In this document: positions 47,189-56,223 of the stretch, piece by piece
Numbering within the stretch: the first letter of the stretch is position 1
Layout of the letters: each line of letters opens with the position of its first letter
Source of the DNA: Halomonas sp. SpR1
GTDB taxonomy: Bacteria > Pseudomonadota > Gammaproteobacteria > Pseudomonadales > Halomonadaceae
Direction of reading: 5' to 3'
DNA length: 64,000 bases
Assembly: GCF_031010175.1 (NCBI RefSeq)
Contig: NZ_JAUAMB010000005.1
Coordinates: forward strand, 1 to 64,000
Translations under genes and position numbers: made by a program
The notes under the pieces: model-generated
What the model was told of the DNA's origin: nothing
What the model saw: the letters and a program-made list of their open reading frames with translations, nothing else
Databases searched by the model: none

Positions 47189-48337
47189 CTACTTAAAGGG
47201 TAGCGCTTGATGGGCCGCCTCACGGTAGGCGCTCACATGTTCGCCCTCTTGATGACAAAATTGGGCAACCCCCGCGGCAAGCCCCGGGTGGCTAATATAG
47301 TGCAGCGAGCGGACGCGCTGGGGGGCAAAGCCGCGTATTAACTTGTGTTCGCCCTGGGTACCTGGATCAAATAGCGTTAACCCACGCTGTAAACAGTACT
47401 CGATCCCCTGGTAGTAGCAGGCCTCAAAATGCAGGCAGTCAGCCACCACTTCGCTTCCCCAGTAGCGACCATACAGCGTACTACTGCCGCGAAAGTAGAG
47501 CGCTGCCGCCACCGGACGCTCTTCAACACAAGCCTGTACCAGCACCAGCGCCTCGGGCATGGTTTGGCGCAGCCGCTCAAAAAAATCATGGTTTAAATAA
47601 GGTGGGCGTCCACGCTCATGGTAGGTAATCGCATAGCAGCGATAGAAATGCGCCATATCTCCTGGCGTAATCGCGTCGCCCTCCAAACGCGTTACCTGTA
47701 AGCCTTGATCGGCGACCAAGCGCCGCTCGCGCTTGATCATTTTGCGCCGTTTCGAGGTCAGGCTGACCAGAAAGCCCGCAAAGTCACCAAAGCCACGATC
47801 ACGCCACTGAAACTGCACGCCTTCACGGCTGATCAACTCGGGGCACTGCGCCTGCCAGGCGGTGACATCCGCCTCATCGGCAAACAGCAAGTGCCAGCTA
47901 GACAGATCAAGGCTTTCGCACTGCTCCCGCCATGCTTTGGCCAGCACTGCGCGGATGGCTCTGGCATCGGCGTGCTTGGCGATTAGCGTGCGCTTGCCTG
48001 GCACCGGTGTAAACGGCACCGCGCTGAGGGCTTTAGGGTAGTAGCGTCCCCCGGCGCGCTCCAGCGCTTCCGCCCAGCCCCAATCAAACACATACTCGCC
48101 GTAGGAGTGATGCTTGCAATACATAGGCAGCGCCGCGACCAACTGCTCGTCTTGCCATACACTCAGGTGGCACGGTTCCCAGCCCGTGGCCACGCTGACA
48201 GATCCACTGACCTCCAGAGCGTGTAAAAACGCGTGACGCAAAAATGGCTGATCGTCATCTACCAGTGAATCCCACTGGCTTGCCGTAACGGCCTCAATGG
48301 TGGGTAGAATAGTGATCGACAGTGGGGGTAACGGCAT
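47189..48337 (-). CDS. GNAT-superfamily/FemAB-like DUF482 protein
   Basis: 382 residues with the DUF482 (PF04339) layout: FLRHAFLHALEVSGSV, ALPMYCKHHSYGEYVFDWGWA, the central RRKMIKRERR and the C-terminal GTQGEHKLIRGF. These proteins resemble FemAB aminoacyl transferases and GNAT enzymes; the substrate is unknown. A GGAAGG precedes the ATG. It appears to be its own unit upstream of ftsB, 180 bp away. Confidence 0.88.
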   Translation of the reverse strand: MPLPPLSITILPTIEAVTASQWDSLVDDDQPFLRHAFLHALEVSGSVSVATGWEPCHLSVWQDEQLVAALPMYCKHHSYGEYVFDWGWAEALERAGGRYYPKALSAVPFTPVPGKRTLIAKHADARAIRAVLAKAWREQCESLDLSSWHLLFADEADVTAWQAQCPELISREGVQFQWRDRGFGDFAGFLVSLTSKRRKMIKRERRLVADQGLQVTRLEGDAITPGDMAHFYRCYAITYHERGRPPYLNHDFFERLRQTMPEALVLVQACVEERPVAAALYFRGSSTLYGRYWGSEVVADCLHFEACYYQGIEYCLQRGLTLFDPGTQGEHKLIRGFAPQRVRSLHYISHPGLAAGVAQFCHQEGEHVSAYREAAHQALPFK

Positions 48338-48430
48338 AGCACCTTCCCGAACGTGTAGAGGCTAAAAGACCACTTTACACTAACCGTTTATATAAACCGT
48401 TTACACTAATCATCTATACCCACTGGCTAG

Positions 48431-48482
48431 ATCAACGGGCTAAATTAAAGGGCTTAATCAACGGGCCAAATCCAAGGGCTAT
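48431..48482. repeat. 26-bp direct repeat, two copies
   Basis: Units at 48431-48456 and 48457-48482 share ATCAACGGGCYAAAT, then AAGGGCT, with few differences. Just upstream, GTTTATATAAAC (centred near 48392) is a perfect 12-bp palindrome flanked by TTTACACTAA on both sides. All of this lies in the 225-bp divergent gap between the DUF482 gene and the aldehyde dehydrogenase. Confidence 0.6.
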
Positions 48483-48562
48483 GCCAACGCAAGCAGATGC
48501 GGCGATTGAACTGCCGTACTAAACGTTAACGCCACGCCGATAACGGCATATAAGGAAAGGCC

Positions 48563-49918
48563 ATGACGCGCGATTTAACGGGTGACTTCCAAACGCAGCG
48601 CCAGGCTGCCGATCAAATGCCCTACCCGACGCTAACGGAACGCCGCGACAGGCTGGCCCGCCTAGCGCGTATGACCAAGCATCACCAGCTTGAGATTATC
48701 CGTGCGATTCAGACGGATTTTGGCCAACGCAGCGATGTAGAAATACGCATGGCTGAAATCAGTGCGGTGCTTCTCGCTATTCGCCATTCCAGGCTACATC
48801 TATGGCGTTGGATGCGCCCTTGGTCAGTCAGTATGCCGTGGCGGTTAATGCCTGCCCGAGCACGCATTGCGCCACAGCCGTTGGGCGTTGTCGGGGTGAT
48901 ATCACCTTGGAATTACCCCTGGAGCCTGGCACTAATGCCGATAGTGGATGCGTTTGCAGCCGGTAATAGGGTAATGCTCAAACCCAGCGAGCACTCCCCC
49001 GCCACCAGCGCCCTGCTGCAACGGCTGGTGCCGCAATACTTCACCCCAGAAGAGCTCAAGGTAGTGGAAGGCGGTGTAGACGTGGCGCGTCAGTTTAGCG
49101 GCTTGCCGTTCGATCACCTGGTGTTCACCGGTTCCAGCTCGGTAGGGCGACAAGTGGCCCAAGCCGCCGCAGCAAACTTAACCCCCACGACACTTGAGCT
49201 AGGTGGTAAGTCGCCCGCTATCGTGGCAGGCGATGCGGATTTCGCTAAAGCGGCAGCGGACATTATTTTTGGTAAAGGCATGAACGGCGGGCAAACCTGC
49301 ATCGCCCCCGACTACGTGCTGGTAGAAAGCCGCCATATTAGTGCCCTGGTTAAGGCGTTAAGCGAGGCGATTCAACAGCAGCGCCCCAATGACAACGCGG
49401 CTACCCATGCGATTAATGCGACCCACCAGCAGCGGCTGGATGCCATGCTGCAAGAAGCCCACGACCACGGCTGCAGAGTCATTGATCACGGCCCGCATGC
49501 TCCGGCGCTGATTATCGACCCCCACCAGGGGCTTCAGGTGATGCGCGACGAGATTTTTGGCCGTTGCCTACCGGTAATTGGTGTGAGCGATATGTCAGCG
49601 GCAATACGCTATGTGAATGCCCGTCCCCACCCTCTTGCGCTGTATGCCTTTACCCATAACAAGGGCTTACAGCAGCAGTTACTGCAAACGACACGCTCTG
49701 GTGCGCTAGTGTTTAATGCCACACTGCTCCACCACGCGGTGCCTTCTTTACCTTTTGGCGGCGTCGGCGAGAGCGGCACGGGGGCCTACCATGGTCGTCA
49801 TGGCTTCGAGCGTTTTAGCCATTTGCGCGGCATCTTCTATCAAGCTAAACGCTCAGCTAGCAGAATGCTTTATCCACCTTACCGGCGCTGGTTAATAAAA
49901 CTTATAGGTCTTGGCTAA
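48563..49918 (+). CDS. Coniferyl-aldehyde dehydrogenase-type NAD(P) aldehyde dehydrogenase
   Basis: 451 residues, shorter than classic ALDHs and typical of the CalB/fatty aldehyde group. PWNYPWSLALMPIVDAFAAG and LELGGKSPAIV hold the cofactor site and the general-base Glu; the nucleophile Cys is in NGGQTCIAPDY. The C-terminus is hydrophobic and basic (YRRWLIKLIGLG), suggesting membrane association. It oxidises aromatic or long-chain aldehydes; the exact substrate is not evident. AAGGAAAGG precedes the ATG. Confidence 0.88.
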   Translation: MTRDLTGDFQTQRQAADQMPYPTLTERRDRLARLARMTKHHQLEIIRAIQTDFGQRSDVEIRMAEISAVLLAIRHSRLHLWRWMRPWSVSMPWRLMPARARIAPQPLGVVGVISPWNYPWSLALMPIVDAFAAGNRVMLKPSEHSPATSALLQRLVPQYFTPEELKVVEGGVDVARQFSGLPFDHLVFTGSSSVGRQVAQAAAANLTPTTLELGGKSPAIVAGDADFAKAAADIIFGKGMNGGQTCIAPDYVLVESRHISALVKALSEAIQQQRPNDNAATHAINATHQQRLDAMLQEAHDHGCRVIDHGPHAPALIIDPHQGLQVMRDEIFGRCLPVIGVSDMSAAIRYVNARPHPLALYAFTHNKGLQQQLLQTTRSGALVFNATLLHHAVPSLPFGGVGESGTGAYHGRHGFERFSHLRGIFYQAKRSASRMLYPPYRRWLIKLIGLG

Positions 49919-50006
49919 AGCTGATAGATTAATAACCGATAGGTAATTACCTATTAAGCTAACGACCTTTTAGAATACTTTAATAATTCTCTACTTTGGA
50001 ATGGCC

Positions 50007-52244
50007 ATGCAAGCCCCAGACACTCCTCAAAATGAAATAGAGCGCCTGGCGACCTTGCATGCTTTAAAGATACTCGACACACCCAGTGACCAGGCGTTTG
50101 AGCGCATGACGCAACTCGCCCGCGACCTGTTCGATGTGCCTATCGCCTTAGTGTCGTTAATCGATCAAGAGCGGCAGTGGTTTAAATCACACCAGGGTCT
50201 TGATGTGTGCGAAACCAACCGAACCGTCTCATTCTGCGCCCATGCCATCGTCCTTGATGGGCCGCTGGTCATCGAAGACACTCATAAGGACGAGCGCTTT
50301 GCAGACAACCCACTGGTCACTGACTCGCCGCGCATCCGTTTTTACGCGGGGTTCCCCATACGCCCTCTCCAAGGCATAGCCATTGGTACCCTATGCATTA
50401 TTGACCACCAGCCGCGCCAGTTCAGCGATCGTGAATTAAAGCTACTGGGCAGTTTAGCGGGTCAGGCTGAAGAGTTGTTTCGCCTACATATGCTGCAGTT
50501 GGAACTCACCCAGACCGCCAGCAGAATGCAAAAAGAGCAAAAGCTGCTCAAAATCCTCCATCAAGGTATTACCGACTATCAAGCACTCATGTCGGGAAAG
50601 CGTCTGTGGGTATTTCTAATGGAGGCGCTGCGCGAACTTACCGACAGTGACTACGCACTGATTGGCGAAGTATTGCCGACCAACGCCACCAACGCACTTA
50701 AAGTTCATGCGATTACCGAGCTATCATGGAACGAAGAGTCGCGTGACCTGATGGATCAGTTGCGTAATGGCAGTTTGACACTCACTAACCCTGACTCAAT
50801 GTTAGGTCGTGTTTTCGCCTATGGTGAAGTGATCATTAGCGACGACATCGCTCCCCATATCAAACGCAGCGGTTTTCCCATCGCGGACACGCCGTTTCAT
50901 AACTACCTGGGCGTGCCTATCTTCAGCGGCGAGCGGCTGATCGGCATGTACTGCATTGCCAACAGCAAGCAACCGTTAAATCAAGCACTGCTGGACTGGC
51001 TACAGCCGTTTACCAATACCTGTGCGCTGTTGATCAACCTTTACAGCCAAATGGCCGAGCGCGAACAGGTCATGGGCGATCTGGCTGCCGCCCGTGACCA
51101 GGCAGAAACTGCCAGCCGGGCGAAAAGCGAGTTCCTGTCGTCGATGAGCCACGAGCTACGCACCCCGCTCAATGCGATTATCGGTTTCTCGCAGATTTTG
51201 GCCAATAGCCGCCGCGAACCACTAAGCGTTAGGCAGCAACGCCAGGTCTCTCAAATCGAGAGGAGCGGTCAGCACCTGCTCAGCCTGATTAATGAGGTGC
51301 TGGATTTGGCTAAGATCGAAGCAGGCCATATGACGCTCTCCATCGAGCCGATTATTCTCGCCAACGTGTTTAACGACGCTTGCACCACCCTGGAAGCCAG
51401 CGCCGAGGCGGCAGGCATCCAGTTTCGCTACACCTCACCCAATGATCAATGGCAGGTAAACGCCGACTACACGCGCACCAAACAGATACTGTTAAACCTG
51501 CTATCCAATGCGATTAAGTACAACAGCCCCAACGGCTCAATCGATATTAGCGTGGCGCATTTAGTCGACCATGTGCGTATCAGCGTGACCGACACCGGCC
51601 CTGGTATTGCCCCGGAACGCCAGCACGAGCTATTTGAACCCTTTAACCGCCTTGATGCAGAAGGTGGCGGCATAGAAGGTTCAGGTATTGGTCTAGCGAT
51701 TACCCGCGAGCTAATCGAGCGTATGAACGGCGAGATGGGGGTAGACAGCCAGCTCGGTCAAGGTGCCACCTTTTGGTTTACCTTACCCACCGCTAACCCA
51801 GATGCTACCGCCGATGCTGCTAATGTACCCCATTCGGTTCATGCCCAGCCCAGCAACGCCTTTACGCTGCTCTATATCGAGGATAACCCCGCCAATCAGC
51901 GGCTAATGGAAGATATCATTGAAGAAATGGGCGAGATAACGCTGCAGATTGCGCCCAGCGCTGAAATTGGCCTGGAAATAATGCGCCACTGCTCGCCTGC
52001 CCTGGTACTCATGGATGTCCACCTGCCAGGCATGAACGGCTACCAGGCATTGGAAGCGATGCGCCGCGACCCACAGCTGCAAGTCTTGCCGGTGGTTGCC
52101 CTCTCGGCCAATGCCATGCCCGGCGACATCAAGCGCGGCCTGGAAGCGGGCTTTAACGCCTACCTCACCAAACCACTCGAACTTGATAAACTAGAAGCTA
52201 CCATTGCCCAGTTCATTCAGGCTGGGTCAGGAAAGAAACCATGA
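50007..52244 (+). CDS. GAF-GAF hybrid sensor histidine kinase
   Basis: 745 residues from the ATG at 50007, 7 nt after GGA; an ATG six bases earlier has no ribosome site. It has two GAF domains (about 20-160 and 185-345), a short coiled coil, HisKA with His382 (SSMSHELRTPLNA), HATPase (LLNLLSNAIKYN, DTGPGI, GSGIGLAI), and a C-terminal receiver with Asp670 (LMDVHLPGMNG) and the LTKP Lys. No membrane segment, so it is cytosolic. Its stop overlaps the start of the next signalling gene (ATGA). Confidence 0.92.
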   Translation: MQAPDTPQNEIERLATLHALKILDTPSDQAFERMTQLARDLFDVPIALVSLIDQERQWFKSHQGLDVCETNRTVSFCAHAIVLDGPLVIEDTHKDERFADNPLVTDSPRIRFYAGFPIRPLQGIAIGTLCIIDHQPRQFSDRELKLLGSLAGQAEELFRLHMLQLELTQTASRMQKEQKLLKILHQGITDYQALMSGKRLWVFLMEALRELTDSDYALIGEVLPTNATNALKVHAITELSWNEESRDLMDQLRNGSLTLTNPDSMLGRVFAYGEVIISDDIAPHIKRSGFPIADTPFHNYLGVPIFSGERLIGMYCIANSKQPLNQALLDWLQPFTNTCALLINLYSQMAEREQVMGDLAAARDQAETASRAKSEFLSSMSHELRTPLNAIIGFSQILANSRREPLSVRQQRQVSQIERSGQHLLSLINEVLDLAKIEAGHMTLSIEPIILANVFNDACTTLEASAEAAGIQFRYTSPNDQWQVNADYTRTKQILLNLLSNAIKYNSPNGSIDISVAHLVDHVRISVTDTGPGIAPERQHELFEPFNRLDAEGGGIEGSGIGLAITRELIERMNGEMGVDSQLGQGATFWFTLPTANPDATADAANVPHSVHAQPSNAFTLLYIEDNPANQRLMEDIIEEMGEITLQIAPSAEIGLEIMRHCSPALVLMDVHLPGMNGYQALEAMRRDPQLQVLPVVALSANAMPGDIKRGLEAGFNAYLTKPLELDKLEATIAQFIQAGSGKKP

Positions 52245-54013
52245 GCCTAACTGAAAAACACCTGCTCATAGTGGATGACAGCACGGTTAACATCGAGCTC
52301 ATGTTTGATCTTCTCGACGAGTATGGGTTTGAAAATATCCACGGGATCAACGACCCCCGTGAGGTGCTTCTCCACTGCCAGCAGCAGTTGCCAGACCTAC
52401 TGCTGTTGGATATCCGCATGCCGCACCTAGACGGCTACGCGGTCATTGAACAGCTCAAGGCGCACTTTGCCGAACAGATGCCGCCGATTATCGTGCTCAC
52501 AGCACAAATTGATAACGCTACTCGCCAGCGCGCCCTGACTATGGGTGTACGCGATTTTATTACCAAGCCGTTCAGGCAGGATGAAGTCTTACAGCGCATA
52601 CGCAATACCTTAAACATCGAGCACCGCTATCAAGTGCGAGATAAGGAAGCCGACACTCTTGAGCTGATGGTTGCCAAGCGTACCCAGGAGTTAGACCGCC
52701 AATCTCGTACTGATCCCATTATTCAGCTACCCAACCGGCGTGGATTAAGCCAAGCGCTGCACGCCGCTGCCCTACAGGCCTCGGGCACGGGAGTACTGTT
52801 TATCGCTATTGATAAGCTCGATGACGTGGTGCGGCTGCACGGCTACCGGGTTGCCGATCAACTACTGTGTTTGATTAGCCAGCGGCTGCGTCAACAGCTC
52901 GATGCTGAGTGCCTGCTCGGGTTATGGGGAGGAAGCGAGCTGCTGGTCATTACCCCTACGGCCAGCCCAACCAAGCTGCTGCGCCTGGCTGAGCAACTCC
53001 TCGAATGTTTCGAACAGGATCAGGCGCTGGAGGAGCTGTTGCTTCCCCTCAGTGCCCGTATCGGCATTAGCGCCGCAGCAGGCTACTTTGAGACAGAACG
53101 TTTGGTACATATGGCGGCGTTGGCGCTGCCGGCTGTAGAGTCGCTAAAGGTTCAACACTACACTCCCGCGCTGGAAGCCAAGCAGCGGCATCGGCTGCAA
53201 CTTCAGCAGTCGATACGTGGCGCCACTGAGCGCGGTGAGATGTCGCTCGCCTTTCAGCCCAAACTATCCCTAGCCGACCATAAGATTCTAGGCGCGGAAG
53301 CGCTGCTACGTTGGCAGCACCCGGATTTAGGACTCATCTCTCCAGGCGAATTTATTCCGTTAGCAGAGGCCAGCGGTGATATTCTATCGATCGGCGACTG
53401 GGTGCTGGATGAAGCCATGCGCTATATCAGCACTTGGCGGGCACAGGGGCTGCTCAACGACGATTTCCATATCGCGGTGAATGTAGCCGCACGCCAATTG
53501 AGCCGCAAAGACTTTGCCCAACAGCTGCTTGCCCGACTTGAGCTGCGGCAAATACCGCAACGCTTCTTAGCCTTGGAAGTGACCGAATCGGGCCTGATGA
53601 GCGATATGAATCACGCTCGCCAGCAGCTTGCCCAATTGGCCGACATGAATATTGCCGTCGCCATTGACGATTTTGGCACCGGCCAATCGTCCCTGGCGTA
53701 TATTAAAACGCTGCCCTTCTCGACACTTAAGATAGATCGTGCTTTTGTGATGGATCTGGAAACCAGCGCGATTGACCGTCAACTGGCGCATACCATTACC
53801 CAGTTGGCCCACAGTGTGGGCTGCGATGTGGTGGCGGAAGGCATTGAGACCTCTGGCCAAGCAGCCTATTTAAGCTCTATCGGCTGTGAAGCCGCGCAAG
53901 GATACTTCTACGCTCGTCCACTGCCTGCTGAGGCATTTGTGGCGTGGTGCAGCGAATGGAAACCGCTCTGCTCCACACCTCCACTTTCCCTATTCCCATA
54001 CGGAGACCGTTAA
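52241..54013 (+). CDS. REC-GGDEF(degenerate)-EAL response regulator
   Basis: 590 residues. The receiver has Asp57 ([13 protein letters not shown]) and an ITKPF Lys. The GGDEF domain (about 160-300) has GGSEL in place of GGDEF, so cyclase activity is unlikely. The EAL domain (about 315-570) retains EALLRW, the Asn of NVAARQL, EVTESG, the DD of [17 protein letters not shown] and EGIET, so c-di-GMP hydrolysis is expected. Overlap with the hybrid kinase gene suggests they form one relay. The stop overlaps hexR (TAATG). Confidence 0.92.
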   Translation: MSLTEKHLLIVDDSTVNIELMFDLLDEYGFENIHGINDPREVLLHCQQQLPDLLLLDIRMPHLDGYAVIEQLKAHFAEQMPPIIVLTAQIDNATRQRALTMGVRDFITKPFRQDEVLQRIRNTLNIEHRYQVRDKEADTLELMVAKRTQELDRQSRTDPIIQLPNRRGLSQALHAAALQASGTGVLFIAIDKLDDVVRLHGYRVADQLLCLISQRLRQQLDAECLLGLWGGSELLVITPTASPTKLLRLAEQLLECFEQDQALEELLLPLSARIGISAAAGYFETERLVHMAALALPAVESLKVQHYTPALEAKQRHRLQLQQSIRGATERGEMSLAFQPKLSLADHKILGAEALLRWQHPDLGLISPGEFIPLAEASGDILSIGDWVLDEAMRYISTWRAQGLLNDDFHIAVNVAARQLSRKDFAQQLLARLELRQIPQRFLALEVTESGLMSDMNHARQQLAQLADMNIAVAIDDFGTGQSSLAYIKTLPFSTLKIDRAFVMDLETSAIDRQLAHTITQLAHSVGCDVVAEGIETSGQAAYLSSIGCEAAQGYFYARPLPAEAFVAWCSEWKPLCSTPPLSLFPYGDR

Positions 54014-54876
54014 TGGCTCATGACTTACTTGACCGCTTACGCGAACGTTTAGAAGAACTCAACCGCTCGGAGCGTAAAGTCGCCAATGTAATTCTTGAAG
54101 ACCCGACGGTCGCCACCAGTCTAAGTATTGCTAGCCTTGCCCAGGCGGCAAGCGTCAGCGAACCCACGGTCAACCGTTTTTGCCGCAACTTTGGCGCCAA
54201 AGGCTATCCTGATTTTAAAATCAAACTGGCCCAGAGCTTAGCCGGTGGTACGCCCTATGTGACCCGTGCGGTGGAGCCCGGCGACTCGGCCACCCAGTAC
54301 ACCCACAAAATTTTTGGCGCCACCATCGCCGCCCTAGATCAAGCCCAGCGCGAAATCGATATGGGCGCCGTCGAGCGAATGGTCGACTATCTCACCCAGG
54401 CCAAGCAGATCCACATTTTTGGCTTGGGCGCCTCCGGGGCAGTGGCCCAGGATGCCCAGCACAAGTTCTTCCGTTTCAACCTGCCGGTGATGGCCTACAT
54501 CGATGTGTTGATGCAGCGCATGGTCGCCGCCGCTTGCCACACCGGGGATGTGGTGGTGATTATCTCCTACACCGGGCGCACCCGGGAGTTGGTGGATATC
54601 GCCCGCCTGGCAAGAGATGCCGGGGCCGTGGTACTCGGTATTACCGCACCCCACTCACCGCTGGCTAGCGAGTGTACCGCCACGCTTGAAGTCGCCACTC
54701 CCGAAGACACCGACCACTACATGCCGATGACGTCGCGAGTGATTCAGTTAACCCTGATTGATGCGCTAGCCACTGGAGTGACCTTGCGGCGTGGTGAAGA
54801 CTTCTTACCTCACCTCAAGAAGATCAAAGACAGCCTGCGCGACACCCGCTTTCCGGTAGAAAAGTCCGGGAAGTGA
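54013..54876 (+). CDS. hexR: HexR-type RpiR/MurR-family regulator
   Basis: 287 residues from the ATG at 54013 (GGAG upstream). An N-terminal RpiR HTH ([24 protein letters not shown], about 38-62) is followed by a SIS sugar-phosphate domain (about 120-255) with [13 protein letters not shown] and [11 protein letters not shown]. HexR binds 2-keto-3-deoxy-6-phosphogluconate and controls central carbon genes such as zwf, edd and gap. Those genes are not adjacent; here it overlaps a c-di-GMP signalling gene instead. Confidence 0.88.
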   Translation: MAHDLLDRLRERLEELNRSERKVANVILEDPTVATSLSIASLAQAASVSEPTVNRFCRNFGAKGYPDFKIKLAQSLAGGTPYVTRAVEPGDSATQYTHKIFGATIAALDQAQREIDMGAVERMVDYLTQAKQIHIFGLGASGAVAQDAQHKFFRFNLPVMAYIDVLMQRMVAAACHTGDVVVIISYTGRTRELVDIARLARDAGAVVLGITAPHSPLASECTATLEVATPEDTDHYMPMTSRVIQLTLIDALATGVTLRRGEDFLPHLKKIKDSLRDTRFPVEKSGK

Positions 54877-54928
54877 GTATGATTGAATAGCTATTGGAAA
54901 CATCTAGTTCTATTTACGCTCAGGAGCA

Positions 54929-55080
54929 GGTGCGAGAGCAGGTTGGAGCGAGGGTCTTTTGCCATGGTCGGAAAATGCTCCCTGCAGTTCCGACATTTCC
55001 GCCATCCATGGCGGTCAGATGGCAGAAGTAGCGCCCGTGGAAGGGTTCACAGCGCCCTCGCGGAAAGCTGCACTCGCACC
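54929..55080. repeat. Structured interspersed repeat, copy B (152 bp), downstream of hexR
   Basis: This is related to 39647-39733 in opposite orientation. Ends GGTGCGAG (54929-54936) and CTCGCACC (55073-55080) pair, with GCAG/CTGC just inside; GCGAGGG (54948-54954) pairs with CCCTCGC (55055-55061). CTTTTGCCAT and ATGGCAGAAG flank an extra segment holding CCGCCAT-CC-ATGGCGG and CGGAAA/TTTCCG hairpins. It fills most of the 221-bp convergent gap between hexR and the RidA gene. Confidence 0.85.
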
Positions 55081-55097
55081 GATAGAAACTCAAATAG

Positions 55098-55454
55098 TTA
55101 GCTCACTGCGGCGGTGACGGTGATTTCCACTTTAAGCTCATCAGCGGGCAGTGGCGCGCATACGCAGGTGCGCGCTGGGGCGTAGCCTTCTGGCACCCAG
55201 TTGTCCCACACCTCATTCATCGCGGCAAAGTCGCTGCCATCTTTCAGGTAAATAGTCGCGCTAAGCAGTTGCTCACGGCTTGAGCCGATCTCTTTCAGCA
55301 GCGCATCCACCCGCGCCAGCATGCTTTCGGTTTGGGCCGTGATATCACCGTCGCGGGCCTCGGGGCCAGCCACCTGGCCACACAGATAAGCCACGCCCTG
55401 GTGAATTACCGCACGACTCATGCGGGCTTTTGTATCGTGACGTTGAATGGTCAT
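55098..55454 (-). CDS. RidA-family reactive intermediate deaminase
   Basis: 118 residues from the ATG at 55454, with AGGAG upstream. YjgF/YER057c/UK114 fold with [10 protein letters not shown], the catalytic Arg in [12 protein letters not shown], and a C-terminal VEITVTAAV. RidA hydrolyses reactive enamines/imines produced by PLP enzymes such as threonine or serine dehydratase. This sequence belongs to a RidA subgroup rather than clearly to RidA proper. It is on the same strand as, and downstream of, the Lrp regulator. Confidence 0.88.
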   Translation of the reverse strand: MTIQRHDTKARMSRAVIHQGVAYLCGQVAGPEARDGDITAQTESMLARVDALLKEIGSSREQLLSATIYLKDGSDFAAMNEVWDNWVPEGYAPARTCVCAPLPADELKVEITVTAAVS

Positions 55455-55526
55455 AGTGCAAACTCCTAACAAGTTGAAAAAAAGCAGTTTAAACTGCCAG
55501 GCTTAGCCTTGACCATGCCTGCTCTA

Positions 55527-56012
55527 TCAAAGCCGATCCGTAGGCACCGGGCGATGCTCAAAAACCCGCCGCAGCACAAAGCTGGTATGCGCACCGGTAA
55601 CGCCCTCGATGCGGTTAATCACATGCAGCAAAAGGTGCTGATAGTCGTCCATATCGCGCACCAGAATCTTAAGCTGAAAGTCAGCCGCCTGGCCGGTAAT
55701 GATCAGGCACTCGATCACATTAGGTATGTCACGAATATGGCGTTCAAAATTATCAAAGCGCTCCGGCGTGTGCTGATCCATGGAAATATGCAGCAGCGCC
55801 ATTAGCTGATAGCCCAGTTGGCGGGAATCGACCTCCGCGCGGTAGCTCAGGATTAAACCGTGCTCTTCCAAGGCCCGTACCCGGCGCAAACAGGGCGAAG
55901 GCGAAAGCCCGATACGATCAGCCAGTTCCTGGTTACTGATGCGCCCCTCCTGCTGGACAATATCCAAAATATGGCGATCAAAGCGATCCAACACCAGTGG
56001 CGACACCGACAT
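55527..56012 (-). CDS. Lrp/AsnC-family transcriptional regulator
   Basis: 161 residues. An N-terminal HTH (RISNQELADRIGLSPSPCLRRVRALE, about 20-48) and a RAM/AsnC ligand domain (about 65-150) ending with a VTGAHTSFVLRRVFEH motif. It is divergent from leuA across 211 bp, so control of leucine synthesis is plausible (inference). RidA lies 72 bp downstream. Confidence 0.92.
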   Translation of the reverse strand: MSVSPLVLDRFDRHILDIVQQEGRISNQELADRIGLSPSPCLRRVRALEEHGLILSYRAEVDSRQLGYQLMALLHISMDQHTPERFDNFERHIRDIPNVIECLIITGQAADFQLKILVRDMDDYQHLLLHVINRIEGVTGAHTSFVLRRVFEHRPVPTDRL

Positions 56013-56223
56013 AGAAGGCAGCTCCTGCTAAAAACTAAAATATTAAAGAAACTTCCTGCCAAATATTGCCTCATACCCCCTATCTTCGCAAGAACTTAGC
56101 GCAGCAAACCCTTTACACTGTACGAGTTGCCAAAAGCAGCCAATCACTCAGTACGGCCGCCACAAGCAGCCGCGATCCGTAAAACGGTTATTTCAGGAAG
56201 ACCACTACTTCAGGAAGTTCACT

